From: Novosphingobium barchaimii LL02
GTDB lineage: Bacteria > Pseudomonadota > Alphaproteobacteria > Sphingomonadales > Sphingomonadaceae
Assembly (NCBI RefSeq): GCF_001046635.1
Contig: NZ_KQ130460.1
Coordinates: forward strand, 1 to 64,000
DNA length: 64,000 nt
Direction: 5' to 3'
The translations under genes and the position numbers were made by a program. The notes below the pieces were generated by a model that was given only the letters and a program-made list of their open reading frames with translations, did no database searches and was not told the origin of the DNA. Positions 14,415-25,100 of the stretch are shown piece by piece. Numbering within the stretch: the stretch's first letter is position 1; each line of letters opens with the position of its first letter.

Positions 14415-15362
14415 TTACCGCGAACCGATCGCCAGGAAGCGGTCTTCGCGCTGGCGCACGATTTCCGCTGGAGTGTACGCGGCCAGAACGGACAGTTCGC
14501 GGCAAAGCGCATCCGCCAAAGCGCGGGCAGTGACGGCAGGGTCGCGGTGGGCGCCGCCGGTGGGTTCGGGCACGATGGCGTCGATCACCTTGAGGGCGAG
14601 CAGATCCTGTGCCGTCACCTTCATCGCGGTGGCAGCGTCTGCAGCCTTGTCTGAGGTGCGCCACAGAATCGACGATGCACCCTCGGGCGAGATCACCGAG
14701 TAGATCGAGTGCTCCAGCATCAGCACCTTGTTGGCCGCCGCGATGGCGACCGCGCCGCCTGAGCCGCCTTCGCCCAGGATTGCCGCAACCATCGGCACTT
14801 CGAGCGCGAGGCAGGCTTCGGTCGAACGGGCGATGGCTTCGGCCTGGCCGCGCTCTTCCGCCTCGATGCCTGGGAAGGCGCCGGCGGTATCTACCAGCGT
14901 CACCACCGGCAGGCCGAACTTGCTGGCCATCTGCATCAGGCGGATCGCCTTGCGATAGCCTTCGGGCTTTGCCGAGCCGAAATTGTGTTTGATGCGGCTG
15001 GGCGTGTCATGGCCCTTCTCGTGGCCGATCAACATCACCTTGCGCCCGTCGAGCGTGGCCAGGCCGCCGATGATCGCGGCATCCTCGCCGTAGGTCCGGT
15101 CGCCGGCCAGCGGCACGAAGTCGGTGAAGATCAGGCGCAGGTAATCGACCATGTGCGGGCGCTGCGGGTGGCGGGCGACCTGCGTCTTCTGCCAGGGGGT
15201 GAGTTTGGCGTAGGTCGCCGCCAGCATTCCGGCGCTCTTCTTTTCGAGCTTGCCGATTTCGCTGTCGATGTCGAGGGCGCTACCGTCGGCGGTGGCGCGC
15301 AGTTCCGCGATGCGCGCTTCCAACTCGGCGATCGGCTTTTCGAAGTCCAGGAACGAAATCAT
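14415..15362 (-). CDS. accA: Acetyl-CoA carboxylase carboxyltransferase subunit alpha
   Basis: The alpha half of the carboxyltransferase transfers CO2 from carboxybiotin to acetyl-CoA, forming malonyl-CoA for fatty-acid synthesis. The 315-residue length is normal. The N terminus (MISFLDFEKPIAELEARI) is diagnostic, and the crotonase-like core has LVDTAGAFPGIEAEERGQ and GEGGSGGA. The frame is open another 20 codons upstream; I chose the ATG at 15362 because it gives the family's standard N terminus, with 15368 as an alternative. It is the last gene of a D-B-C-A cluster and is separated from accC by a dispersed inverted repeat. Confidence 0.95.
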   Translation of the reverse strand: MISFLDFEKPIAELEARIAELRATADGSALDIDSEIGKLEKKSAGMLAATYAKLTPWQKTQVARHPQRPHMVDYLRLIFTDFVPLAGDRTYGEDAAIIGGLATLDGRKVMLIGHEKGHDTPSRIKHNFGSAKPEGYRKAIRLMQMASKFGLPVVTLVDTAGAFPGIEAEERGQAEAIARSTEACLALEVPMVAAILGEGGSGGAVAIAAANKVLMLEHSIYSVISPEGASSILWRTSDKAADAATAMKVTAQDLLALKVIDAIVPEPTGGAHRDPAVTARALADALCRELSVLAAYTPAEIVRQREDRFLAIGSR

Positions 15363-15424
15363 GCTCATCCAGTCCGTACCGTCGTCGCCGGAGGGGGACG
15401 ACACCACATTGTATTCACTCACCC

Positions 15425-15512
15425 GTCATCCTGAACTTGTTTCAGGATCCATCGCGCCGATCGACCTGCCGTGCGGGCCGAGGAATGGACCCTGAAACAA
15501 GTTCAGAGTGAC
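15425..15512. repeat. Dispersed inverted repeat between accC and accA
   Basis: Two 26-bp arms, 15425-15450 and 15487-15512, are inverted copies with about four mismatches. The core CTGAACTTGTTTCAGG is itself nearly palindromic. Intergenic repeats of this form (GTCATCCTGAACTTGTTTCA) are common in sphingomonad genomes, as far as I know. In the transcript it would form a strong hairpin between the two acc genes. Confidence 0.75.
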
Positions 15513-15551
15513 GGTTTGGTGTGGGGCGGGCTGTGCGCTCGCCCCACAAAC

Positions 15552-16901
<1,350 letters not shown>

Positions 16902-16914
16902 GTCAGTCCCGTTC

Positions 16915-17364
16915 TCAGCCGATCACGACGAGCGGCTGGTCATATTCGACCGGCTGCTGGTTGTCGACGAGGATGGCCGTCACGGTGCCCGACTTGGGCG
17001 CGACGATCTGATTCATGACCTTCATGGCCTCGACGATCAGCAGGACGTCACCCTGCTTCACGGCCTTGCCCACCGAGATGAAATCGGCGGCGCCCGGCTC
17101 TGCGGCGAGGTAGACGGTGCCGACCATCGGCGACTTGACCGCATCGATCGGAGCAGCGGCAGGCGCGGCTTCGGACGCGACGGGCGCGGCTGCCGGAGCA
17201 GCGGCCAGAGGCGCAGCCGCGAAGGCCGGGGCCGCCGCCATCTGCTGGATCATCTGGCGCGAGACGCGAATCTTGCGCTCGCCGTCCTCGACCTCGATTT
17301 CAGACAGGCCGGTTTCGGCCAGTAGTTCGGCAAGCTCGCGAACCAGGGCGCTATCGATATTCAC
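16915..17364 (-). CDS. accB: Biotin carboxyl carrier protein of acetyl-CoA carboxylase
   Basis: The 149-residue BCCP carries the biotin that shuttles CO2 between AccC and AccAD. The C-terminal biotinyl domain contains the EAMKVMNQI motif with the biotinylated lysine at about residue 113. An Ala/Pro-rich flexible linker (about residues 42-75) connects it to the N-terminal part. The start is GTG at 17364, overlapping the accD stop (GTGA), which indicates translational coupling. Confidence 0.96.
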   Translation of the reverse strand: MNIDSALVRELAELLAETGLSEIEVEDGERKIRVSRQMIQQMAAAPAFAAAPLAAAPAAAPVASEAAPAAAPIDAVKSPMVGTVYLAAEPGAADFISVGKAVKQGDVLLIVEAMKVMNQIVAPKSGTVTAILVDNQQPVEYDQPLVVIG

Positions 17365-18209
17365 GCGACTTCCTTTCGTGCAAGATATCCGAGCAGCATA
17401 GCCAGCGTGCCTTTGAGGTCCTTGCGGTGGACCACCATGTCCACCATGCCGTGAGCATGGAGGTACTCGGCGCGCTGGAAGCCGTCGGGTAGTTTTTCTC
17501 GGATCGTATCCTGGATCACGCGCTGGCCGGCAAAGCCGATCAGGGCGCCGGGTTCCGCGATCTGCACATCGCCAAGCATGGCGTAGCTGGCAGTGACGCC
17601 GCCGGTCGTTGGATCGGTCAGGACGACGATATAGGGCAGGCCCGCAGCGGCAAGCCGGCGGGTGGCCACGGTGGTCTTGGGCATCTGCATGAGGGACAGG
17701 ATGCCCTCCTGCATACGCGCGCCGCCCGCAGCGGTGCAGATGACGTAGGCGCAGTTCTCGGCGATGGCGGTGTTGACGCCGGCCACGAAGGCCTCGCCCA
17801 CGGCCATGCCCATCGAGCCGCCCATGAACTTGAAGTCCTGCACGCCCAGCACGGCCTTCGCGCCCTCGATCGTACCGAGCGCATTGGTCAGTGCATCGGG
17901 ATAGGGGTTGGCGGCGCGGGCGGCCTTGAGGCGGTCGGGATACTTCTTGGTATCGCGGAAATTCAGCGGGTTCTCGGGCACCTTGGGGGCGGCGAGAACG
18001 GTGTATCCGGCGTCCAGCAGCTGATCGAAGCGCGTTTTAGCGCCGATCCGGCCGTGGTGCTCGCACTTGGTGCACACGGAAAGATTGGCCTCGAAGTCCT
18101 TGGCGAACAGCATTTCGCCGCAGCTGGGGCACTTCATCCAGAGGGTGTCCGGGGTGTCGCTCTTCGCCAGGCTGGAGAGCGAATTGCGGACCTTGTCGAG
18201 CCAACTCAT
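17361..18209 (-). CDS. accD: Acetyl-CoA carboxylase carboxyltransferase subunit beta
   Basis: This is the beta half of the carboxyltransferase, 282 residues from the ATG at 18209 ([14 protein letters not shown]). The N-terminal zinc ribbon is visible: CPSC and CTKC pairs at about residues 27-30 and 46-49. The crotonase-like core has GGARMQEGI and [14 protein letters not shown]. The frame is open far upstream to 18596, but that extension is low-complexity and unrelated. In many alphaproteobacteria accD sits beside trpA and folC; here it heads a complete ACC cluster instead. Confidence 0.96.
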   Translation of the reverse strand: MSWLDKVRNSLSSLAKSDTPDTLWMKCPSCGEMLFAKDFEANLSVCTKCEHHGRIGAKTRFDQLLDAGYTVLAAPKVPENPLNFRDTKKYPDRLKAARAANPYPDALTNALGTIEGAKAVLGVQDFKFMGGSMGMAVGEAFVAGVNTAIAENCAYVICTAAGGARMQEGILSLMQMPKTTVATRRLAAAGLPYIVVLTDPTTGGVTASYAMLGDVQIAEPGALIGFAGQRVIQDTIREKLPDGFQRAEYLHAHGMVDMVVHRKDLKGTLAMLLGYLARKEVA

Positions 18210-18732
18210 TACGGTTTCGTACCAATCCTGCAGAAAAAGGGCGACGAGATTTGGCCAATACCCTTGTAGGGCCGCGTCTCGAACACGTCCGGCAGGCGAC
18301 CCGGTTGCCCATTTTCCAAGGTGCCGGTGCCAGAACGAGGCGGGCCCATTAGAGGAATCCTCGTGGAGGCCGCAAGGCAAAATGGCCTTGGTTGTGGGCA
18401 AGTCGGGTTCGGGGGCATCGCGTGGGCGTTGCGCCGGGGCGATATAGCGGCGTTGATTGGATTCATAAATAGCGAGGATCGCGAAATGTTCTTTGAAAGT
18501 ATGAATTATTGGATACATCCATAGTTCGACGGCGGGCTTGAGACTAGCTGTGGAAATTCGTCGGCGGGATAAATCTTCAACAAGCTCTGCGGGCACGGAT
18601 CTCGCGGAAATGCGACTTTGCCGTCATCCCGCCTATCCTCAGCTGTCGAAGGACTCCCGCCGGGCACCGCAACATGCTTGCCATTCGGCGCACCTGCCCC
18701 GACATGAGCCCGGCACGACAGGAGCGCGGAAG
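18210..18732. other. Divergent promoter region between accD and fdhD
   Basis: About 520 bp hold no convincing gene. The fdhD frame stays open back to 18538, with the first in-frame ATG at 18610, but the residues encoded before 18733 do not look like FdhD. The acc operon promoter should lie near 18210-18350. A lower-GC patch occurs at about 18455-18530. Confidence 0.5.
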
Positions 18733-19563
18733 CTGGACGATACGCAGACCACCGGCGCAGTCGCGATCAGGGCGCTGCGCAGTGACTATACCGAAGCGGC
18801 GGGCAAGCGAACTGACCTGTCTGTCCCGGCAGAGGCCCCCATTGCCATAGAGACCAACGGCATCGCTTACGCAGTGATGATGGCGACCCCGATTGACCTG
18901 TCCGACTTCGTCACCGGCTTCCTAATGGCCGAGGGGCTGGCGCTGGTGGGCGAGGTCGGCGATGTCGCGCTCCATGCCACCGACAACGGAGAATGGGGGG
19001 CCGGCTATGTCGCCCGCGTCAACCTTCCGTCTGAACGTCTCGGCCCGATCCTCGAACGGGCACGGCGGCGGGTGGGGGACAGTTCCTGCGGCATTTGCGG
19101 CATCGAGGGGGTGGAGGCCGCATTGCGCCCCCTGCCTATGCTGGCGCGCCGGTCCGCAGCGAAACCGCAAGCAATCAGACGCGGCCTGGTCGCCATGCGC
19201 GAAGGGCAGGCGCTGGGCCGCCGCACCCGCGCCACCCACGCCGCCGCCTTTTGCGACGAGGAGGGCCGCGTCCTTCTGCTGCGTGAGGACGTGGGCCGGC
19301 ACAACGCGCTCGACAAGCTGGTCGGTGCGCTGGCGCGGGCCGGTATCGAGGCCGGCCAGGGATTCATCATCATGACCTCGCGCTGTTCCTACGAACTCGT
19401 CGAAAAGACCGTGCGCGCCGGGTGCCCGCTGCTGGTGACGATTTCCGCCCCCACTGACCTTGCCGTGCGGCGCGCCCGCGCCGCCGGACTGGCGCTGGCG
19501 GTGGTGGCCCGCGACGATTCCATGCTCATCGTCGATCCCGGTCCGTCGTTCGTCGAGGAGTGA
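18733..19563 (+). CDS. fdhD: Formate dehydrogenase accessory sulfurtransferase
   Basis: FdhD passes sulfur from a cysteine desulfurase to the molybdenum cofactor of formate dehydrogenase. The key motif SSCGICG with its two cysteines is present (about residues 117-123), followed by the family's LREDVGRHNALDKLVG and MTSRCSYELVEKT. I place the start at a CTG (18733) because AGGAG lies eight bases before it and FdhD-like sequence begins there, giving 276 residues, the usual size. The ATG at 18610 is the fallback. No formate dehydrogenase structural gene is in the window. Confidence 0.85.
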   Translation: MDDTQTTGAVAIRALRSDYTEAAGKRTDLSVPAEAPIAIETNGIAYAVMMATPIDLSDFVTGFLMAEGLALVGEVGDVALHATDNGEWGAGYVARVNLPSERLGPILERARRRVGDSSCGICGIEGVEAALRPLPMLARRSAAKPQAIRRGLVAMREGQALGRRTRATHAAAFCDEEGRVLLLREDVGRHNALDKLVGALARAGIEAGQGFIIMTSRCSYELVEKTVRAGCPLLVTISAPTDLAVRRARAAGLALAVVARDDSMLIVDPGPSFVEE

Positions 19564-19653
19564 TGCTGCGGGCCGTCCGGTTTTCCTTGTAGTCGCGCGG
19601 GCGGGCACATAAGTTTCGCACCGTCCGGGTTTTTCACGAGGATTAGGCTTACA

Positions 19654-20865
19654 ATGGCAACGACCGCCACCGATACTGCAGGCGAACTCAAGCTCACGCC
19701 GCCCGATCCGGTGCCGACCGTCCAGCCCGAACGGGCCGCAGGACTGGTCCCGGTGGCCGACGAGGCAAAGTCCAAGTTGCAGGTACGCGTCGAGGAATTC
19801 GTCGCGGATCTCGTCTCGCAGGACGCCAGTTCGCCCGAATTCGGCCGCCGGGTCGACCAGCTGACCAGCATGGGCCGCAAGGAAATCGCCGAGGCTTCGG
19901 GCCATTCCAACCGCTTCCTCGATCGCCCGGTGCGCGCCATGGGCAAGGATGAAGGCGTAGGCGCCGATCTGGCCGAACTGCGCCGCACGGTGGAGGCGCT
20001 CGACCCTAGCCGCCAGGGCAACCTGATGGCGCCGCGCAAGCTGTTCGGGGTGATCCCGTTCGGCAGCAAACTGCGCAACTATTTCGACAGCTACGCCAGC
20101 TCGCAAAGCCACATCAGCGCCATCCTCGCCCGCCTTCAGGGCGGCAAGGACGAGCTGCTGATGGACAACGCCGCCATCGACGTGGAGCGGCAGAACCTGT
20201 GGGCCGCGCTCGGCAAGCTGGAGCAGATGATCTTCATGTCCCGCGCGCTCGACACCGCGCTGGAAGAAAAGGCGGACGACCTCGACCATAGCGATCCGGC
20301 GAAGGCCAAGGCGCTTCGCGAATCCGCATTGTTCTATGTCCGCCAGCGCACGCAGGATCTGCTGACCCAGCTTGCAGTCTCGGTTCAGGGCTATCTCGCG
20401 CTCGACCTCGTGAAAAAGAACAACGTCGAACTGGTGAAGGGCGTCGACCGCGCCTCGACCACCACCGTCGGCGCGCTGCGCACCGCCGTGACGGTGGCGC
20501 AGGCGATGGCCAACCAGAAGCTGGTGCTGGAACAGATCACCGCGCTCAACACCACCACCGCCAGCATCATCGATGCCACCGGCCAGATGCTCAAGGACAA
20601 CACCGCGCGCATCCACGAGCAGGCGGCAAACTCGACGATCCCGCTGGAGACGCTCAGCCGCGCCTTCCAGAACATCTACGATACGATGGATTCGATCGAC
20701 ACCTTCAAGCTGAAGGCACTCGATTCGATGAAGCAGACGGTCACGGCGCTCGAAGGCGAAGTCGGCAAATCCAAAGCCTACATCGCCCGCGCACAAGGAC
20801 AGTCCGAAGGGCTGGCGCAAGGTGACGGCGCAGCGGCCAAGTCGCTGCTGGAGGCTCTGGACTAA
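19654..20865 (+). CDS. telA: Toxic anion resistance protein, TelA family
   Basis: The 403-residue cytoplasmic protein is of the TelA/KlaA family, first linked to tellurite resistance; the biochemical role is still unclear. It is almost entirely helical and contains the family core around MGRKEIAEASGHSNRFLDR, GVIPFGSKLRNYFDSY and LVKKNNVELVKGVDRA. The ATG is preceded by GAGGATTAGG. It is followed after 6 bp by an XpaC-like gene, a pairing seen in many bacteria, so the two products probably act together at the membrane. Confidence 0.9.
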   Translation: MATTATDTAGELKLTPPDPVPTVQPERAAGLVPVADEAKSKLQVRVEEFVADLVSQDASSPEFGRRVDQLTSMGRKEIAEASGHSNRFLDRPVRAMGKDEGVGADLAELRRTVEALDPSRQGNLMAPRKLFGVIPFGSKLRNYFDSYASSQSHISAILARLQGGKDELLMDNAAIDVERQNLWAALGKLEQMIFMSRALDTALEEKADDLDHSDPAKAKALRESALFYVRQRTQDLLTQLAVSVQGYLALDLVKKNNVELVKGVDRASTTTVGALRTAVTVAQAMANQKLVLEQITALNTTTASIIDATGQMLKDNTARIHEQAANSTIPLETLSRAFQNIYDTMDSIDTFKLKALDSMKQTVTALEGEVGKSKAYIARAQGQSEGLAQGDGAAAKSLLEALD

Positions 20866-20871
20866 CCGGCT

Positions 20872-21570
20872 ATGGCACAGGTTCCGGCACGTGTTTCCCA
20901 GGATATCGTGCGCGCCGCTCGGCGGCAGCGTTCGATCCGGCTCTACAATGCCCGCAAGGAGCAGTGGCGGCATCGCGGCCGCCGTCTGCGCCGCGCGTTC
21001 CTGGCGATGGCGGGCATCTACATCGCCGGGCTGGTGGCGGCATTGGCATTGGGCGGTGTGTCTTTCACGGCAACCCTGCTCACGTTCCTTCTGGGCGCGG
21101 CGGTGTTCACCGTGCTGTCGATCTATCCGGCGAGCCCGCGCACGCACGTCGAGGATCTGAACAGTGCCAGCCTGATCGAACTCGCCGGTTCGACCGAGCT
21201 GTGGCTGGAAGGCAAGCGCCGCGCGCTGCCCAACGCCGCCGTCGATGCGGTGGACATGATCGGCGTCCGCCTCGAACAACTGGCGCCGCAGCTCGCCGTG
21301 CTGGACGAGCGCGGACCCGCCGCACACGAAGTCCGCAAGCTGCTGGCCGAGCACCTGCCCTCAATGGTCGAAAGCTACACCCGCATCCCTGCTGCCCTTC
21401 GCAGCAAGACCGGGGCGGGCGGTACCAGTCCGTCGGAGCAACTGGTCGACGGTCTTTCGGTCATTGCCGACCAGATCGAGGCGATGAGCGAGGACCTCTC
21501 GCAGGGCGACATCGACGCGCTGGCGACCCGCCGCCGGTTCCTCGAGGTCAAGTATGTGGGCAGTGATTGA
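20872..21570 (+). CDS. XpaC-like membrane protein (5-bromo-4-chloroindolyl phosphate hydrolysis family)
   Basis: The 232-residue protein has a basic N terminus (about residues 1-43), two close membrane helices (about 45-80) and a helical cytoplasmic C-terminal domain. The layout and its position next to telA fit the XpaC family, whose name comes from a phenotype in Bacillus and does not establish an enzyme activity. It is co-transcribed with telA. It faces the Lrp gene convergently, with 25 bp between the stops. Confidence 0.75.
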   Translation: MAQVPARVSQDIVRAARRQRSIRLYNARKEQWRHRGRRLRRAFLAMAGIYIAGLVAALALGGVSFTATLLTFLLGAAVFTVLSIYPASPRTHVEDLNSASLIELAGSTELWLEGKRRALPNAAVDAVDMIGVRLEQLAPQLAVLDERGPAAHEVRKLLAEHLPSMVESYTRIPAALRSKTGAGGTSPSEQLVDGLSVIADQIEAMSEDLSQGDIDALATRRRFLEVKYVGSD

Positions 21571-21595
21571 GCTGCGGGCCCGCGCCAAGGCACCG

Positions 21596-22066
21596 TCAAC
21601 TGCTGGCGTCCTTTACCGTTTCCATCGCCACGAACGTTGAAGTGCTGGCGACATGCGGCAGGCTGGAGATCTTCTCGCCCAGCACCATGCGGTAGCGGCG
21701 GATGTCGGCGGTGCGTACCTTGAGCAAGTAGTCAAAGCTACTGGCGATCATGTGGCATTCCTCCACTTCGGGAATGCGGCGTACCGCGCGGTTGAACTCC
21801 GTCAGGGCGCTCTCGCGGGTGTCGGACAGCTTGACCTCCGCGAAGGCGACATGATCCAGCCCCAGGCTCACCGGATCGACCACCGCCTTGAAGCCCCGGA
21901 TCACACCGTTTTCGACCAGCCGCCGCAGCCGGATCTGGCAAGGCGTTTTCGACATGCCGACCGCCTTGGCGAGGTCCGTCACCGTGATCCGTCCATCGGC
22001 GCGCAGGACCGCGATGATCTTGCGGTCAAGTTCGTTCAGTTCGACCGTTTCCTTGACCTTGGTCAT
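21596..22066 (-). CDS. Lrp/AsnC-family regulator, probable regulator of putA
   Basis: The 156-residue regulator has an N-terminal winged helix (DRKIIAVLRADGRITVTDLA, then VGMSKTPCQIRLRRLV, about residues 10-50) and a C-terminal RAM ligand domain. It is divergent from putA with 98 bp between starts, the arrangement of PutR in Agrobacterium, Rhodobacter and other alphaproteobacteria. PutR activates putA in response to proline and represses itself. The adjacent PutA lacks its own DNA-binding domain, which supports this role. Confidence 0.88.
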   Translation of the reverse strand: MTKVKETVELNELDRKIIAVLRADGRITVTDLAKAVGMSKTPCQIRLRRLVENGVIRGFKAVVDPVSLGLDHVAFAEVKLSDTRESALTEFNRAVRRIPEVEECHMIASSFDYLLKVRTADIRRYRMVLGEKISSLPHVASTSTFVAMETVKDASS

Positions 22067-22164
22067 GCATATTGCCCTGATGGATAGCTCAAATAAGTTG
22101 ATATGGATATATCGGTGGCAGTGAAAAGGCAGACCGACAAGCGCGAATCGGCTAGATTTTCCCT
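22067..22164. promoter_or_regulatory. Shared lrp/putA control region
   Basis: The 98 bp between the divergent starts are AT-rich around 22085-22115, with a purine/pyrimidine alternation such as TTGATATGGATATATCGG. Lrp proteins bind extended AT-rich sites, so this is the likely binding region. No precise operator could be fixed. Confidence 0.45.
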
Positions 22165-25100
22165 ATGAGCACGTCGCCCGCACCCTTTGCCGCCTTCGCC
22201 CCCGCCATCCGTGAACTGTCGCCCTTGCGCCGGACTATCGCGGAGGCTCGCCGGCGGGACGAGGCCGCATGTCTGGCCCCGCTGCTGGATGCGGCAAGCC
22301 TGTCCGAGCCAATGCGCGCCGCAGTGCGCCAGACCGCGACCGATCTTGTGACGACCCTGCGCGCCAATCACAAAGGCACCGGGGTGGAAGGGCTGGTGCA
22401 GGAATACGCGCTTTCCAGCCAGGAAGGCGTGGCGCTCATGTGTCTGGCCGAAGCGCTGCTGCGCATTCCCGATCACGCCACCCGCGACGCCCTGATCCGG
22501 GACAAGGTTTCCGGCGGCGACTGGAGCGGGCACCTGGGCGGCGGCAAGTCTTTGTTCGTCAACGCCGCCACCTGGGGTCTGGTGGTGACCGGAAAACTGG
22601 TCGGCTCGGTGGACGACCGGGGCTTGGGAGCGGCGCTCACCCGCCTGATCGCGCGGGCCGGTGAACCGGTGATCCGGCGCGGCGTCGATCTGGCGATGCG
22701 GATGATGGGCGAGCAGTTCGTCACCGGCGAAACCATAGCCGAGGCACTCAAGCGCGCGCGCGAACTGGAGGCGAGGGGCTTCCGCTACAGCTACGACATG
22801 CTGGGCGAGGCGGCGACCACGGCGGCGGACGCGGCGCGCTATTACGCAGATTACGAAAATGCCATCCATGCCATCGGCAAGGCCTCGGCCGGGCGGGGCA
22901 TCTATGAAGGGCCGGGCATCTCGATCAAGCTCTCGGCGCTGCACCCGCGCTATGCCCGCGCGCAATGCGAACGGGTCATGGGTGAACTGCTGCCGATGGT
23001 GCAGGCGCTGGCGGTGATGGCCAAGGGCTACGACATCGGCTTGAACATCGACGCCGAGGAAGCCGACCGGCTCGAACTCTCGCTCGACCTGCTGGAAAGC
23101 CTTGCGCTGGACCCGGCGTTGGCAGGGTGGAACGGGCTTGGTTTCGTGATCCAGGCGTACGGCAAGCGCTGCCCGATGGTGATCGACTGGATTGTCGATC
23201 TTGCCCGGCGCGCGGAGCGCCGGATCATGGTCCGGCTCGTCAAGGGCGCCTACTGGGACGCCGAGATCAAGCGCGCTCAGGTCGATGGCCTCGTCGATTT
23301 CCCGGTCTACACCCGCAAGGTCCACACCGACGTCGCCTATGTCGCCTGCGCGCAGAAACTGCTGAGCGCCCCCGACGCGGTGTTCCCCCAGTTCGCCACC
23401 CACAATGCGCAGACGCTGGCGACGATCTACCAGCTTGCCGGGCCGGACTTTGCCGTGGGCAAGTACGAGTTCCAGTGCCTGCACGGCATGGGCGAACCGC
23501 TCTATTCGCAGGTCGTCGGGCCGGATAAGCTGAACCGCCCCTGCCGCATCTACGCACCCGTCGGCACGCACGAGACACTGCTCGCCTACCTTGTGCGGCG
23601 ACTGCTGGAGAACGGTGCGAATTCCTCCTTCGTCAACCGCATCGCCGACCCGGCGGTACCTGTTGCCGAAATGGTTGCCGATCCGGTCGACGTTGTGCGG
23701 GCCATGGTCAATCCCGGTGCGCGGCACGATCTGATTGCGCTCCCTGCTGATCTTTATGCTGGCCGGGCGAACTCTGCCGGCATTGATCTGACAGACGAGA
23801 TCGCGCTGGACGTGTTGTCAAAAGAACTCGAGGCATCTGCACGAGCAGAATGGCGCGCGCTGCCCGAAGGCGTCGATGGTCTGGGCCTGCCGGTTCGCAA
23901 TCCCGCCGACCACGGCGACATCGTCGGCACCGTGATCGAGGTGGCGCCTGACGACGCCGCAGCCGCCGTAGCCCGCTCCGCTGCCAGCGCATGGCCGCTT
24001 GTGCCGGTTGCGGATCGTGCCGCGGTCCTCTCCCGCGCAGCCGATATCATGCAGGACCGTATGGGCGCGCTCATGGGCCTGGCTATCCGCGAAGCAGGGA
24101 AATCCGCCGCCAACGCCATTTCGGAGGTGCGCGAGGCGATCGACTTCCTGCGTTATTACGCCCGCCAGGCCGAAGACACCTTTGGGCCTGAGCAGGCGCC
24201 GCTGGGGCCGGTGGTCTGCATCAGCCCGTGGAACTTCCCGCTGGCGATCTTCGCCGGGCAGGTCGTCGCCGCGCTGGTCGCTGGTAACCCGGTGCTGGCC
24301 AAGCCTGCGGAGGAAACCCCCCTTATCGCGGCTGAAGCGGTGCGCATCCTCCACGAGGCGGGGGTGCCGCGCGACGCGCTGCAACTGATGCCCGGGGCAG
24401 GCGAACTGGGCGCAGCACTCGTCGGCGCGCCGCAAGTTGCCGCCGTGATGTTCACCGGTTCGACCGAGGTGGCGCGCCTGATCCAGCGCCAACTTGCCGG
24501 GCGGCTTTCGCGCGAAGGTCGTCCGATCCCGCTGGTCGCCGAAACCGGCGGCCAGAACGCGATGATCGTCGATAGCTCGGCGCTGGCCGAACAGGTGGTG
24601 GCGGACGTCATCGCCTCGGCCTTCGACAGCGCGGGCCAGCGCTGTTCGGCGCTGCGGGTGCTGTGCCTTCAGGAAGATGTCGCCGACCGCACGCTGACGA
24701 TGCTCAAGGGCGCGCTTGGGCAATTGCGCGTGGGCAATCCGGATCGTCTCGCCATCGACATCGGCCCGGTCATCAGCGCCGAGGCGCAGGCCAATATCGA
24801 GCGCCACATCACCGCCATGCGCGCCAAGGGCTGCAAGGTGGAACAGGTCGCACTGGGCGGAGAGGCCGCATCGGGCACGTTCGTTGCCCCGACCATCATC
24901 GAGATCGGCAGCATCGACCAGCTGGAACACGAGGTTTTCGGACCCGTCCTGCACGTCGTGCGCTTTCGCCGCGACGATCTGGCCAAGCTCATCGAAGCCA
25001 TCAATGCCACCGGCTACGGCCTGACGTTCGGCCTGCATACGCGCCTCGACGAGACGGTCGCGCGGGTGACCTCGCAGGTCCGCGCGGGCAATCTTTACGT

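Noticed and set aside
17361-18596. Longer AccD with about 129 extra N-terminal residues
   Set aside because: The standard N terminus with the zinc ribbon starts at 18209; the upstream part looks non-coding.
18922-21354. Long minus-strand frame across fdhD, telA and xpaC
   Set aside because: It covers three recognisable plus-strand genes and encodes a low-complexity Arg/His/Gly-rich product.
22063-23727. Minus-strand frame opposite putA
   Set aside because: PutA motifs are on the plus strand; the antisense frame overlaps the lrp/putA promoter and has no family likeness.
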